A stretch of DNA of 64,000 nucleotides. Origin: Micromonospora musae. Lineage in GTDB: Bacteria > Actinomycetota > Actinomycetes > Mycobacteriales > Micromonosporaceae. This document shows, in pieces, positions 36,179-44,498 of the stretch. The position numbers and the translations under genes were made by a program. Positions within the stretch are counted from its first letter, which is position 1, and the number at the start of each line of letters is the position of its first letter. The notes under the pieces were generated by a model. It was not told the origin of the DNA, did no database searches, and saw only the letters and a program-made list of their open reading frames with translations. The stretch lies in assembly GCF_003626635.1 (NCBI RefSeq), contig NZ_RAZT01000020.1, positions 1 through 64,000 of the forward strand. The letters are read 5' to 3'.

Positions 36179-38540
36179 GGCCGAGTCGCGACGCGGGCTT
36201 CGCGTGATCAGCGAAATCCCAAACATCCCGCTATGCAAGATCGAGGGTTATAACGGGATCGGGAAGACTAGTGCGATCAAGCTGCTGCGCTTATGTACCG
36301 GTGAGCAGCCCTTCGCGGACGCCGATCAAGAATGGCGCAGCTTTCGCGACCAGCTCGTAAGGGCCCGTGTGGAGGTTACCGGCCTAAAAGGCGCCGGCTC
36401 AATCGAATGGGAGCTAGATGCCAGTCTCTGGCCGCTAAAACCCGAGCCCCTAGGGGAACGTCTCGGCAAGCTATTAATCAATGGCAAGTCCGCTAGCCAT
36501 GCAAACACTCGCGAGTTGCTTAGCGTTCATCACATCATTGCCGCTGAAACTCCGTTGAGCGTGCTGGCACACCGAGTGGACGCATCCCGTCGGCAGCTTG
36601 CAGATTGGCTAGATAATCCAGGCGAGGGGCGGCAGCGCGACATCGATGTCGCGATTGTCGAAGTGCAAAAGCTAATAATCCAGAGCCTAGCTTCGCAGGT
36701 CCATTCTGAAGCAAAAGCTGCTGAGGACGCTGCAAAAGTCGGCGGACTAATTTCGTCCGAGCTAAGCGCTCTGCGTCACCGTGTGGAAATCCTGGACCGC
36801 GCCGTTGGCGTTCTGGATCGTCTCGAACAGGTTCGAGGGCAGGGCCCCGAGATGGACGACAAGCTCGATCGCCTTAAGAGAGAGTTAGACGACCTTGAGG
36901 CGAAGACTGAGGAACTTGACGAGCAGATCACCCAAGCAAGCAGCCGCCAACATCTTGATGAACAGGCCGAGCATGAGTTCGAGAAAGCCACGAAGTTCCT
37001 AGTCCGGCAAGACAGGGCATTACGCCATGCCACCACCGAATTGGAGCGTCTAACGGCGGCGGCCCAAGTGGATCCTAGTAATGATCAAATGCTGGCCCTC
37101 CAACGGGAGTTGAGCCGCAAGCTCAACGAGCTCGTAGGTCGGCAACCTCAAGTAAACGCGGCACCCATGCTTGTGGCTATTCTGGATGACCTGGCCGAAC
37201 GGCTCATGGACGCGGAGAGACACGAGCTCGGCCAAACAACGCTGCTTGAAGAGGATGACGGGCGTTCCCCCTGGACCGTCTCGAGTTTACGAGATGCTTG
37301 CGTTAAGCAGGCGGCTCGACTTCGAGAGCGCACCCCCTCCGGCGACGCGCAGGAACTCGCCACCGAGATCGACCGTGTTCGTGGACGCATAGATGCCGTC
37401 GTGCAGGCAACCGCCAAGCTCACCGAGCTGCAGCAGGCTCAGGCCAACTTTTCCCGGGCCGAGCAGCGTCTTCGGGAGGCTTCTGAGGCACTACCGGCGC
37501 AGACAGCGAAGACCGTTGACGACCTGATTAAGACTCGCAATGAACTTGACCAGCAGAGCCGAGTGGTCCGATCTGCCCACGCCCGTCTAGAGCACGCTCG
37601 GGAACTCCTGGGTGGGGGCATGACGGAAGACGCCCTGGCGGCAGAGCTATTGCGGCTATGTAGGGAAGCTGGCGTAGAGGTTGCACGCCTCCGAGGGAGG
37701 AGTGAGCACGCACGTACGGAGCTCGACCAGCTGACGAGGCGACACGTCCAGGCAATCCAGGTGGCCGAGAGGACGCAACGCCTCTTTCAAGAGCGCAAGG
37801 CGCAGGTTGCGCAGGTCGTGGAAGCGTTGACCGAAAGCGACGAGTACGGTTGGCTGCGGAATGCCCTTCCTGTGGTACCGAAGTTGCTCGGTCTCTCCGT
37901 AGGCAAACAGGCACAAGAACTCGACATCATATCCGGTCAGCTTGAGCGAGCACGCGACAGGTTGCATGAGCACTTCAAAGCCCTACAAGGGGTCGCCACC
38001 GCCCTAGTCCGCCTATACGACGAGCTGTCGGGTACTTCTAGAAGAGCCACGACGCCTACCGTTTGGGACAAAGCTGCACGAGTATGGCTCGCGAGCGAAG
38101 TACGTGAATGGTTCAGTGATCCCCTTGTTCGGCAGTCACTATTTGAGGGTGCCGAGAATATTCGCCTAGACTGGCGCGACATGATGGTCCATTGGAGGGC
38201 GGAGGGTGAGGAGATGAGTAAACCACTTTCCGGATTTTCTAGCGGCGAACAGGCCTTTGCCTACACCCATGCTCAACTTGTGCAGCTAGAGCGAGAGGAT
38301 GCTAGAGCGGCGAACCGTCTCATCGCTCTCGATGAGTTCAATGCCTTCCTGGATGCTCAGAGAATGCGCGACCTGGCGATATATCTAGATGAGCGTCGAC
38401 TCCGCCAGCAGCATGATCAAGTTGTCGTGATCCTTCCACTCGAAACCCTGCCTTCCGCTAACGGGGGAGACAAGATCAAGCGAGCCCGCGTGAGGGAGCT
38501 CGAGCAGCGGGGCTACGTTACCGAGGCATTCAAAGTATGA
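36162..38540 (+). CDS. SMC/RecN-like coiled-coil ATPase
   Basis: The 792-aa product has an N-terminal ABC-type ATPase half with Walker A GYNGIGKT (29-36), a long Glu/Arg/Leu/Gln-rich region with coiled-coil character (about 190-560), and a C-terminal half with the ABC signature FSSGEQ (692-697) and Walker B RLIALDEFNAFLD (Asp724, Glu725). This layout matches SMC, RecF/RecN and the ATPases of ABC three-component and Lamassu-type defence systems; it is shorter than chromosomal SMC (about 1200 aa). It overlaps the small gene before it by 17 bases and the unknown gene after it by 4 bases, so the three genes form one unit. Codon use is richer in A/T than the chromosome. Confidence 0.85.
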   Translation: MQIRIEAESRRGLRVISEIPNIPLCKIEGYNGIGKTSAIKLLRLCTGEQPFADADQEWRSFRDQLVRARVEVTGLKGAGSIEWELDASLWPLKPEPLGERLGKLLINGKSASHANTRELLSVHHIIAAETPLSVLAHRVDASRRQLADWLDNPGEGRQRDIDVAIVEVQKLIIQSLASQVHSEAKAAEDAAKVGGLISSELSALRHRVEILDRAVGVLDRLEQVRGQGPEMDDKLDRLKRELDDLEAKTEELDEQITQASSRQHLDEQAEHEFEKATKFLVRQDRALRHATTELERLTAAAQVDPSNDQMLALQRELSRKLNELVGRQPQVNAAPMLVAILDDLAERLMDAERHELGQTTLLEEDDGRSPWTVSSLRDACVKQAARLRERTPSGDAQELATEIDRVRGRIDAVVQATAKLTELQQAQANFSRAEQRLREASEALPAQTAKTVDDLIKTRNELDQQSRVVRSAHARLEHARELLGGGMTEDALAAELLRLCREAGVEVARLRGRSEHARTELDQLTRRHVQAIQVAERTQRLFQERKAQVAQVVEALTESDEYGWLRNALPVVPKLLGLSVGKQAQELDIISGQLERARDRLHEHFKALQGVATALVRLYDELSGTSRRATTPTVWDKAARVWLASEVREWFSDPLVRQSLFEGAENIRLDWRDMMVHWRAEGEEMSKPLSGFSSGEQAFAYTHAQLVQLEREDARAANRLIALDEFNAFLDAQRMRDLAIYLDERRLRQQHDQVVVILPLETLPSANGGDKIKRARVRELEQRGYVTEAFKV

Positions 38541-39574
38541 CCCATCGAGAGTCTGATTCAGTGCGGACCGCTTTCGGGGCGCCTGCAGTGCTTGCCAAGT
38601 CTGAAGCCACGGCCCTCCTCGCCGACCTTTCCCATTTATGGCGCCTCACATACGGCCAGGCGGTTGGAGATCCCCTCGCAGATCTAGCTAAATGCAAGAA
38701 GTTCTTCGATCCACTAACTAGGGGCCAGTCGCTGCGGGAAAGGCTCGCCGAATTGCCCAGTACGCCCACAGCCCTTCGGCGCGGCCTCAGTCGGTTAGGA
38801 CCACCGACGGTCATCGACGGAGGCGATGATGCGCTCTTGGTCGGGGTCGAAGGCCGGCTCTTGATTGAGATCCTCGAAGCGGAGATCACGGTCGATGATG
38901 ACTTCATCGTCATCTCGCCCTCGAGTGTGACAGACGCCGAACACAAGGCACTGGCGGTCTACCGCTCGTGGTGCGTCGCTAGGTTGACGCAGGTTATCGA
39001 CCTGCGGAGTGGGCGCGGGAAGGAGGTAATGCAGGCGATTTCCGTCGGTGTGGTGCTTGCACTGCTCGTCAATCGTTCGGATGGACCCGAGAAGGCGGTT
39101 GTCCAACCAGATCCCGACTCCCCCGAAAGTGAACTCATTAGTTCAGCAGTCTTTTCCGGCGCAGAGAGATTTGCAAAGGTGATCACAGGATCCGATGGAA
39201 GATCAACAAGTGAGCAGCGTTTAAGGGGCGGGTATGGCGTGAGCGAAGCACGCCGCCGACTAGCGCCTAAGCTGGCGGTGGCGAAGAGGGGCGGAGATGT
39301 GCTCGTCTACATCCCCGCCGTACATCGTGCGGAAGTAGTCGACTTCATTGCTCGTGATCTAGCACGACGGCCGGGGCTTACGGAAGACAAGCTGGCGGTA
39401 GCCTTCGACCAACTTGCTATTGCATTCCGCGCCAAGTCCGGGAACCTAGCGCACCAATCAATGAACTTCGAGCGTCCGGCCGACACAATGGACCTGCGCG
39501 CCAGTCTTCTCTCGTCTTTCACTCAAAGCCGCAAGAAGGGCGAAGGGCGCAGCGGCTCAACCGTCGGAGCCTAG
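38537..39574 (+). CDS. Unknown protein encoded with the coiled-coil ATPase
   Basis: The 345-aa product has no motif I recognise. It is soluble, mixed alpha/beta, with no signal or membrane segment. Segments that may be useful for searching are LSHLWRLTYGQAVGDPLADLA, DFIVISPSSVTDAEHKALAV and VYIPAVHRAEVVDFIARDLA. The ATG overlaps the ATPase stop (ATGA). Its stop overlaps the convergent methyltransferase stop by 4 bases. By position it could be the effector or the subunit bridging ATPase and DNA, but this is inference. Confidence 0.8.
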   Translation: MTHRESDSVRTAFGAPAVLAKSEATALLADLSHLWRLTYGQAVGDPLADLAKCKKFFDPLTRGQSLRERLAELPSTPTALRRGLSRLGPPTVIDGGDDALLVGVEGRLLIEILEAEITVDDDFIVISPSSVTDAEHKALAVYRSWCVARLTQVIDLRSGRGKEVMQAISVGVVLALLVNRSDGPEKAVVQPDPDSPESELISSAVFSGAERFAKVITGSDGRSTSEQRLRGGYGVSEARRRLAPKLAVAKRGGDVLVYIPAVHRAEVVDFIARDLARRPGLTEDKLAVAFDQLAIAFRAKSGNLAHQSMNFERPADTMDLRASLLSSFTQSRKKGEGRSGSTVGA

Positions 39575-40932
39575 CGACGCAAAAGGAGTAGGCGCTCAGA
39601 AAGCTCGACCTGGTGTCTGCTTGCATTCTTGGCCCACCGTTGTCCCCGTCGGCGAAGAACGCGATCATCTTCGGCCTTGAACCCAATGCTCTCTGCCAAT
39701 TCGGCGATAATTGCGGGCGTGTCGACATATACACCGTAAGGTGCGCTGTCTCCAACCAGCCACACGATGGGTGCGTCCGGCTTCATAGCCCACCACAAGT
39801 TTGCCAGCACCTTGGCGACGGAAGAGAAGTAGTCGGGAATGACTCGATCGTACTCCTTGCCGCGGGCTCGGGCTAGCCGTTCACTCCTAAGGTCGTCAGT
39901 TAGATCGCTAATTCGCTTTGCGATGTCACCGTAGCCCTCTAACGCCTTGCTGGCATTTGCGGCCGAACCTACGCTGCTTTGTTGAGTCGTCGCAGTTATC
40001 ATCTTCGAACGAATTTTCGAGCACAATTGCGACCAGTTGGCTGCCTCTCCCCAAAAATACATCTCGAGACGAGTCGCGTCGGCGTAGTCGAAATTGTTCA
40101 GGTAAGGTGGCGATGACACGCAACCGTGGGCTGAGGCTTGGGGCAGCAAATTCCACGATGCGCTGTCGGTAGAGTCTCCGTGGACGACGTTAAGGCTCAG
40201 TTGCTCGTTTTCGCGTGAGGGTACTGCCCGCAAATCACTTGCCATGGCTTCGAGGCGTTGCTGAAATCGCAATAGCGGATCGGCGAACTTCGCCTTTTTG
40301 GTCTTAGTTGGATTCTGGTATGGCCATCCTACCCGCACCGAGGCAACATCACGAAGGGTGCTAAGCAGCGCCCACTTGGCATGGATGGACCAAACTCCTG
40401 CCTCACCGCTCTTGATGAGGTCACGCAGCGAAATTAGGCGGGCGAGTGCGTCTGGTGCAAAAGACTTGCGCGTCAGTTCCGTCTCGGCGCTGAAGTCTCG
40501 ATCAACGCCGTCGGAATACTGCCTCGCCAGCCGTACTAAACGGTCTGCTGTCTTCATGCCGCCAGTGAGATCCGTGGGAGCATCTTGCAGCTTCAAGGAC
40601 GCGAGTTCGGCGATGGCCGGATGCGCCTCGATCCCGAAAAACGAATATCCCATTGTTCGCGCGGAGGTACCAGTAACGCCGGAACCGGCGAACGGGTCAG
40701 CAACCAGGCTTCCCTTCGGGAGCTCGAGTTGCTTGAGTAGTAGGGAAACGTAGTCAGAGGCGAAGCCGGCTGGATACCTGAACCAGCGGTCGAAGGCCTC
40801 GCTGCTACTCGTCCCGTGACTTCTCCCGCGCCCTGAACCCGGTTCCGTCGGCCACGTCGAGCCGTCATCCGGCATAAAATGGACATCGTCGCCCAGATGG
40901 GCTGCGAGAGCAAGGTCGGGCTGTGTGGGCAC
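39571..40932 (-). CDS. DNA methyltransferase (N4-cytosine/N6-adenine type), FxGxG before SPPY
   Basis: The 453-aa product has the S-adenosylmethionine motif DPFAGSG at 79-85, preceded by the FRYPAGF block and followed by GIEAHPAIAELA, and the amino-methyltransferase catalytic motif SSPPY at 273-277. About 190 residues separate the two, which leaves room for a target-recognition region. This order differs from the common beta-class enzymes, where SPPY comes first. Substrate base and target cannot be read from sequence. No restriction endonuclease gene is adjacent. It lies 57 bp downstream of the kinase gene on the same strand and shows the same low-GC codon use. Confidence 0.85.
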   Translation of the reverse strand: MPTQPDLALAAHLGDDVHFMPDDGSTWPTEPGSGRGRSHGTSSSEAFDRWFRYPAGFASDYVSLLLKQLELPKGSLVADPFAGSGVTGTSARTMGYSFFGIEAHPAIAELASLKLQDAPTDLTGGMKTADRLVRLARQYSDGVDRDFSAETELTRKSFAPDALARLISLRDLIKSGEAGVWSIHAKWALLSTLRDVASVRVGWPYQNPTKTKKAKFADPLLRFQQRLEAMASDLRAVPSRENEQLSLNVVHGDSTDSASWNLLPQASAHGCVSSPPYLNNFDYADATRLEMYFWGEAANWSQLCSKIRSKMITATTQQSSVGSAANASKALEGYGDIAKRISDLTDDLRSERLARARGKEYDRVIPDYFSSVAKVLANLWWAMKPDAPIVWLVGDSAPYGVYVDTPAIIAELAESIGFKAEDDRVLRRRGQRWAKNASRHQVELSERLLLLRR

Positions 40933-40989
40933 GCGCCCATTCCACCACGGTGGTCGGCCGAATGCCAGGGAGGGTCTAGATCTTTTCGA

Positions 40990-42306
40990 TCATGGTGCGA
41001 GCAGGGTGCGCAGGCTAACGCTACGTGCACGCCATCCTGGCTCGATGTAGTACTCAACAGCAGTGGGGCGGCGAGCTAACTCTGGGTGGACAGCGCTCGC
41101 GGCGCCGTCGTCCAACTCGCCAAGCCACTCAAGAGTGCGAGTCCTCTGCCGTGCGTGGTCCCACTTGACGTCGGCCTCGAAGTAGACTCCCGCCACATCT
41201 TGTGCAAGGCCTAAGCGTCGCACCTCCACGAGCGCCCGCAAGATCGTCAGGACGAAAGTCAGGGGCGTGGCGGCGTACTGGACATCGCGGTCGCCCCACG
41301 GACTATGGAGGAGGTGCCTCGCCATCGCCAAGGCCAGCGTCGCTGCGCGTTCCGGTTCATCGGTCGTCCAAGCCCTTATCTTGCCGCTGGGCACCTGCGC
41401 CAAGTTGTCTAGGTAAACGACTGTGTCTTCCTTGAAGCTCTCTGCGAGCGAGATCAACCCGGTCAAGCCTTCCTCGTCGCCGAGGAGTAGGGCTTCGAGC
41501 AGGCGGGCAGCTCTGTCCGGAATTGGGTCATCGCGATGCTCAAATACTTCCCGAAGTAGGTTGCGCAGCCCGTCCATCGACGCCACTCGGTGGCGCACAT
41601 CCTGCTCGGTGCACGCACGCACGAACGGCCGCCAATGCAGCATCTCTCCGTCGGGCAGCAACTGAACATTGCTTCGCGGTTCGGTGCCTGTCAGAAACCA
41701 AGCCGCGACGCGGCCGAGGCTGTAGACATCTACTGCCGAAGTAGCTTGCCTGGGGTCGTCGTCCAACTCGGGCGCGTCAAAGCCTGGTGTCCCCATCCTC
41801 TGGCCCGGCCGCGTGAGGGCTCGGGAGGCTATCTCGGGCGCGACCCTGACCATTCCCCAGTCTGCCACGACCCATCTCAGTCGCGTGGCGCCAGGCAAGC
41901 CTAGGATGTTGCCAGGGGAAATATCTCTATGAATCAGATCCTGTTTGTGTGCAACGTCCAAAGCGTCGGCCAAGTCCAACAGAATCGACGCGATGTCCTC
42001 CTCGCCGAGTTCATCGCGAGCTTCATACAGATTCTTGTCGGCTAGCGGCATGGTGTACCACCGAAACCCTGGATCATGATCCCGAATGGGCATGATGTTG
42101 GGATGTGCCAACTCTTTCTGTGCGACTATTTCCCGTTTGATGCGATCCCTCGCCTCCGGGAAGGACTTGGCGCGCTTAAGGGCTACCTCAGATTCATCTA
42201 TCCGATGTACCGCTCGGATCACCTGAGCGAAGGTGCCGGATCCCCGTGGTCTCGGATCGAGGCGGTAGCGCTCCTTGGGCTCGACGCTCGCCTCAGTCGG
42301 CTGCAT
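40990..42306 (-). CDS. Cytoplasmic Ser/Thr protein kinase
   Basis: The 438-aa product has a eukaryote-like kinase domain (about 15-290): glycine loop GSGTFAQV (22-29), ATP lysine Lys44 in VALKRAK, catalytic loop HRDISPGN (126-133), the metal motif as DWG (149-151) instead of DFG, and APE at 178-180. The catalytic Lys and two Asp are present, so activity is likely. The last 150 residues are helical and unlike any domain I know. There is no membrane helix or PASTA domain, unlike PknB-type kinases. It is upstream of the methyltransferase on the same strand. Codon use matches the cargo block. Confidence 0.87.
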   Translation of the reverse strand: MQPTEASVEPKERYRLDPRPRGSGTFAQVIRAVHRIDESEVALKRAKSFPEARDRIKREIVAQKELAHPNIMPIRDHDPGFRWYTMPLADKNLYEARDELGEEDIASILLDLADALDVAHKQDLIHRDISPGNILGLPGATRLRWVVADWGMVRVAPEIASRALTRPGQRMGTPGFDAPELDDDPRQATSAVDVYSLGRVAAWFLTGTEPRSNVQLLPDGEMLHWRPFVRACTEQDVRHRVASMDGLRNLLREVFEHRDDPIPDRAARLLEALLLGDEEGLTGLISLAESFKEDTVVYLDNLAQVPSGKIRAWTTDEPERAATLALAMARHLLHSPWGDRDVQYAATPLTFVLTILRALVEVRRLGLAQDVAGVYFEADVKWDHARQRTRTLEWLGELDDGAASAVHPELARRPTAVEYYIEPGWRARSVSLRTLLAP

Positions 42307-42332
42307 GGCGTCTAGCTTAGAGATCGAATGTC

Positions 42333-42360
42333 GTTACAACTAGCCCCGATGAGCTGACAA
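42333..42360 (-). promoter_or_regulatory. Possible promoter of kinase-methyltransferase unit
   Basis: On the minus strand TTGTCA (42360-42355) and TGTAAC (42338-42333) are 16 bases apart, 27 bp before the kinase start, resembling sigma-70 -35 and -10 elements in locally AT-rich sequence. Confidence 0.35.
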
Positions 42361-42733
42361 TTGCCTCATATCGGGCTCGACGCGAATTTGCGTCGCTGCC
42401 TACTCCTTGTCCTCGGCTGCTGTACTAGGCGGCGGCGCGGCTGTGCACCCTGGCCCTGGCCGAGTTCCCTCCTCGGGAGGAGGCGACGGTTCGGTCAAGA
42501 TGCCGAGCGCTCCGCCGACGCTTGCCGGTGGGACTCCCTGTACCAAGCGTGTTTCTGACGGCGGTTCGTCGGGTTCCCGCCCGCTGCCAGCGGTCGTCGT
42601 TTTGTTGGATGCTCTGTGGACTCTCCGGGTCTCGCGCGGGAGACTGGGGGCGGAGTGGCCTGCAGCAAATGGGAGTCCGGCTGCGTGACCTGTTGGCCGC
42701 GCACAAGCCGAATAGGAACACCTCCGAAGGGGC
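42361..42733. other. Gap between cargo block and KorSA-like gene
   Basis: No convincing gene. The GC content returns to that of the rest of the element here, marking the right edge of the cargo block. A short hairpin CTCCTCGGGAGGAG lies near 42470. Confidence 0.4.
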
Positions 42734-43156
42734 TTACGGCTTTCCTTCCAGTAATCGGTAGGTCCTGATAACGGCGCCGACCGCTCCGCGTGTTCGGCTG
42801 ACACTCTGCTGTTCGACCAAAATGGTTCCAATCTTAACGCCAAAAAGTGCTGCAAGCTCCGGGCCGGCGGCGACTTCCCGCTGTCGGGTCTCGGGCGCGG
42901 CACTTTTGTCCGATCCGATCCCGCTTTGGCATGAAGTGGCACAGGTGCCGCGACCGTGCTCGGTAGCGACCAAGCCCGCGTTGCGCAAGACAGTAATGGC
43001 CTGACGGATTGTCCCTCGGCTTACCCGGAACTCAGCGGTAAGGACCCTCTCGGTCGGCAGGAGAGCGCCTGGCGGGATGACGCCGCTTTCTATGCGCTCT
43101 CTCAGCTCGTCGGCGATGACGCGATAGCGGGGCAGTCCGTAGTGCGGGGTGGGCAC
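42734..43156 (-). CDS. GntR-family repressor, KorSA-like
   Basis: The 140-aa product has an N-terminal winged helix-turn-helix of the GntR type (LPRYRVIADELRERIESGVIPPGALLPTERVLTAEFRVSRGTIRQAITVLRNAGLV) and a short C-terminal domain. In pSAM2-type elements KorSA represses its own gene and pra, holding the element in the integrated state. I chose GTG 43156 because an inverted repeat lies just upstream of it; the frame is open to a TTG at 43213, but that would put the repeat inside the gene. Transcribed away from the small-protein operon. Confidence 0.8.
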   Translation of the reverse strand: MPTPHYGLPRYRVIADELRERIESGVIPPGALLPTERVLTAEFRVSRGTIRQAITVLRNAGLVATEHGRGTCATSCQSGIGSDKSAAPETRQREVAAGPELAALFGVKIGTILVEQQSVSRTRGAVGAVIRTYRLLEGKP

Positions 43157-43170
43157 CTGCTCACCGTACC

Positions 43171-43194
43171 TGGCACTTGTCTTACCAAGTGCCA
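43171..43194. promoter_or_regulatory. Inverted repeat operator upstream of KorSA-like gene
   Basis: TGGCACTTG and CAAGTGCCA form a perfect 9-bp inverted repeat with a 6-base spacer, 15 bp before the GntR start, and a further CCAAGTG half site follows at 43197-43203. The ACTTGTCT..CCAAG core recurs upstream of the pra-like gene. Confidence 0.65.
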
Positions 43195-43479
43195 ACCAAG
43201 TGACCCGTTTCAACGTCTAGACAACTCATCCACTTGTAGATACGTTTCCTAACGTGCGGTCAGGATGACGCCTTGTATCAGGGGTGGTGCTGCGTCAGCT
43301 CTGATCGCACCCGACGCGCGGCGTCCTGTCGGACCGGTTGCGGTAGCCGCGCGGACAAGTTGGCTCGGCGATACCCGACCCGTCTGCGTCGGACGGTGCG
43401 CCGTGCCTACATCCGGGCCGGTGGCCGGTTGCATTCCCCCGTGGTCGGCCACCGGTCTCCGTCTACCTGTGGAGGTGCG
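43195..43479. other. Intergenic region between divergent regulator and small-protein genes
   Basis: Contains one more CCAAGTG half site, an AACGTCTAG sequence at 43212-43220 that recurs at 44493-44501, and AT-rich stretches to about 43260 likely to hold divergent promoters. Frames after 43260 have no ribosome site or family similarity. Confidence 0.4.
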
Positions 43480-43710
43480 ATGTCTGGCTCTCATCGTCGG
43501 CGCCGCTGGTTCTCGTCCTGGTGGTCCCGAAAGCACCCGTCGGCGCGGGCCGCAAGTAGCAACGTCTCATCAGGCTCACACCCGGTGTCGATGCCGATGC
43601 CGCCGCGGTGGTCGCTAGGGCCGACACGGGAAGTGCCCGTGCTGCGGTACGCGCCGTTGATGACTCGGGCTCAGATGTACCGGGGCAACGGTGGGAGGTG
43701 GCCGCGATGA
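43480..43710 (+). CDS. Small basic protein of AICE, unknown
   Basis: The 76-aa product starts at ATG 43480 with GGAGG 4 bases upstream. It is rich in Ser, Arg and Trp (MSGSHRRRRWFSSWWSRKH) and ends in a more ordered part, VLRYAPLMTRAQMYRGNGG. No family is recognised. Its stop overlaps the next start by 3 bases (ATGA), so it is the first gene of a coupled set. Confidence 0.6.
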   Translation: MSGSHRRRRWFSSWWSRKHPSARAASSNVSSGSHPVSMPMPPRWSLGPTREVPVLRYAPLMTRAQMYRGNGGRWPR

Positions 43711-44039
43711 CCGGTGCGCGTAAGCCAGCGCCCGCCCTGAGCCACCCGGACTGGTGCGCCTCGGACCGATGCGGTCACCTAATGCCCCCGCTGATGACGC
43801 ACATGGCCCGTCGTCACCGAGGCCCGCTTCACCGGGTAGGAGATCCGCGGGCGATTGGCGCGATAGTTACGTACCTCATCGGCGCCGACGGGCGGACGCC
43901 CCTGGTGGCGTTGCACGCGACAGGCCGGTCCGGGAACGGCTGGGCGGAGCTGTCCCTGATCCAGGCAGGCCAGCTGATCGAGCGGCTTCGGGGTCTGCTC
44001 AACGAGGCCGGCCGCGGTGCTGGGGGCGACGATGACTGA
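43707..44039 (+). CDS. Small AICE protein with PxWC motif (DUF6907-like)
   Basis: The 110-aa product has an N-terminal cysteine/histidine cluster (HPDWCASDRCGH) and a C-terminal helix typical of small actinobacterial element proteins (WAELSLIQAGQLIERLRGLLNEA). I believe this is the DUF6907 type but cannot check it. GGGAGG lies 11 bases before the ATG. It overlaps both neighbours and has a diverged paralogue as the next gene. Confidence 0.65.
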   Translation: MTGARKPAPALSHPDWCASDRCGHLMPPLMTHMARRHRGPLHRVGDPRAIGAIVTYLIGADGRTPLVALHATGRSGNGWAELSLIQAGQLIERLRGLLNEAGRGAGGDDD

Positions 44040-44376
44040 GCGCGGTACCAGGGCGAAGAGCGGATCGGGGACGGTGAGCGGGCTTGTCGCGTGCCCGAAG
44101 TGGTGTCGGGGCTGCGGGCCGAACGATCCGATGCACCGTTGCCTCATGGCCACGGTCGGGCGGGAGCGCACCGGCTGGGTCAGTGTGCAACTGCTGCTCG
44201 ACCGCTTCGCACGGCGGGACCTGGCGGTGAAGCTCGACACCACCCGCAATGGCGCTACCCAATCGATCCTGCTCGACCGCATTCAGCTCGACCGGCTCAT
44301 CTACGAGCTGACCTACGCCCGTCTGCTGATGATGACCAAGGGACAGACTCCGGAGGAGCACGATGGATACCGCTGA
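44032..44376 (+). CDS. Small AICE protein, paralogue of preceding gene
   Basis: The 114-aa product repeats the layout of its neighbour: CPKWCRGCGPNDPMHRC at the N-terminus and SILLDRIQLDRLIYELTYARLLMM at the C-terminus. The extra cysteines (four or five) could bind zinc. ATG 44032 overlaps the previous stop by 8 bases. Confidence 0.65.
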   Translation: MTERGTRAKSGSGTVSGLVACPKWCRGCGPNDPMHRCLMATVGRERTGWVSVQLLLDRFARRDLAVKLDTTRNGATQSILLDRIQLDRLIYELTYARLLMMTKGQTPEEHDGYR

Positions 44377-44484
44377 CCGCCGGATGGCCACCCGGACCTC
44401 ACCGCTTACGGGGCGGCAGACAACGCGGCCTGCCGCAGCCGTCACCCTCGTGCCCGAGCGGCCCGCAGGCGGGACCGCCTGGCA

Positions 44485-44498
44485 GACGTTGGAACGTC
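44485..44498. promoter_or_regulatory. Palindrome before GntR/UTRA gene
   Basis: GACGTTGGAACGTC is a perfect 6-bp inverted repeat with a 2-base centre, 12 bp before the preferred GTG start of the regulator. Its right half plus flank, AACGTCTAG, also occurs at 43212-43220. A plausible self-regulatory operator. Confidence 0.45.

Noticed and set aside
35843..42306. Cargo as BREX/Pgl, DISARM, Wadjet, Dnd or Hma
   Set aside because: The kinase plus methyltransferase recalls PglW/PglX, but no PglZ phosphatase, PglY-type ATPase or BREX genes are present. The ATPase is too short for JetC and no topoisomerase-like JetD is seen. There is no DndC-type sulfurtransferase, and no helicase for DISARM or Hma.
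42407..42688. 93-codon plus-strand frame before the KorSA-like gene
   Set aside because: No ribosome site, low-complexity Gly/Pro/Ser sequence and no neighbours to support it.
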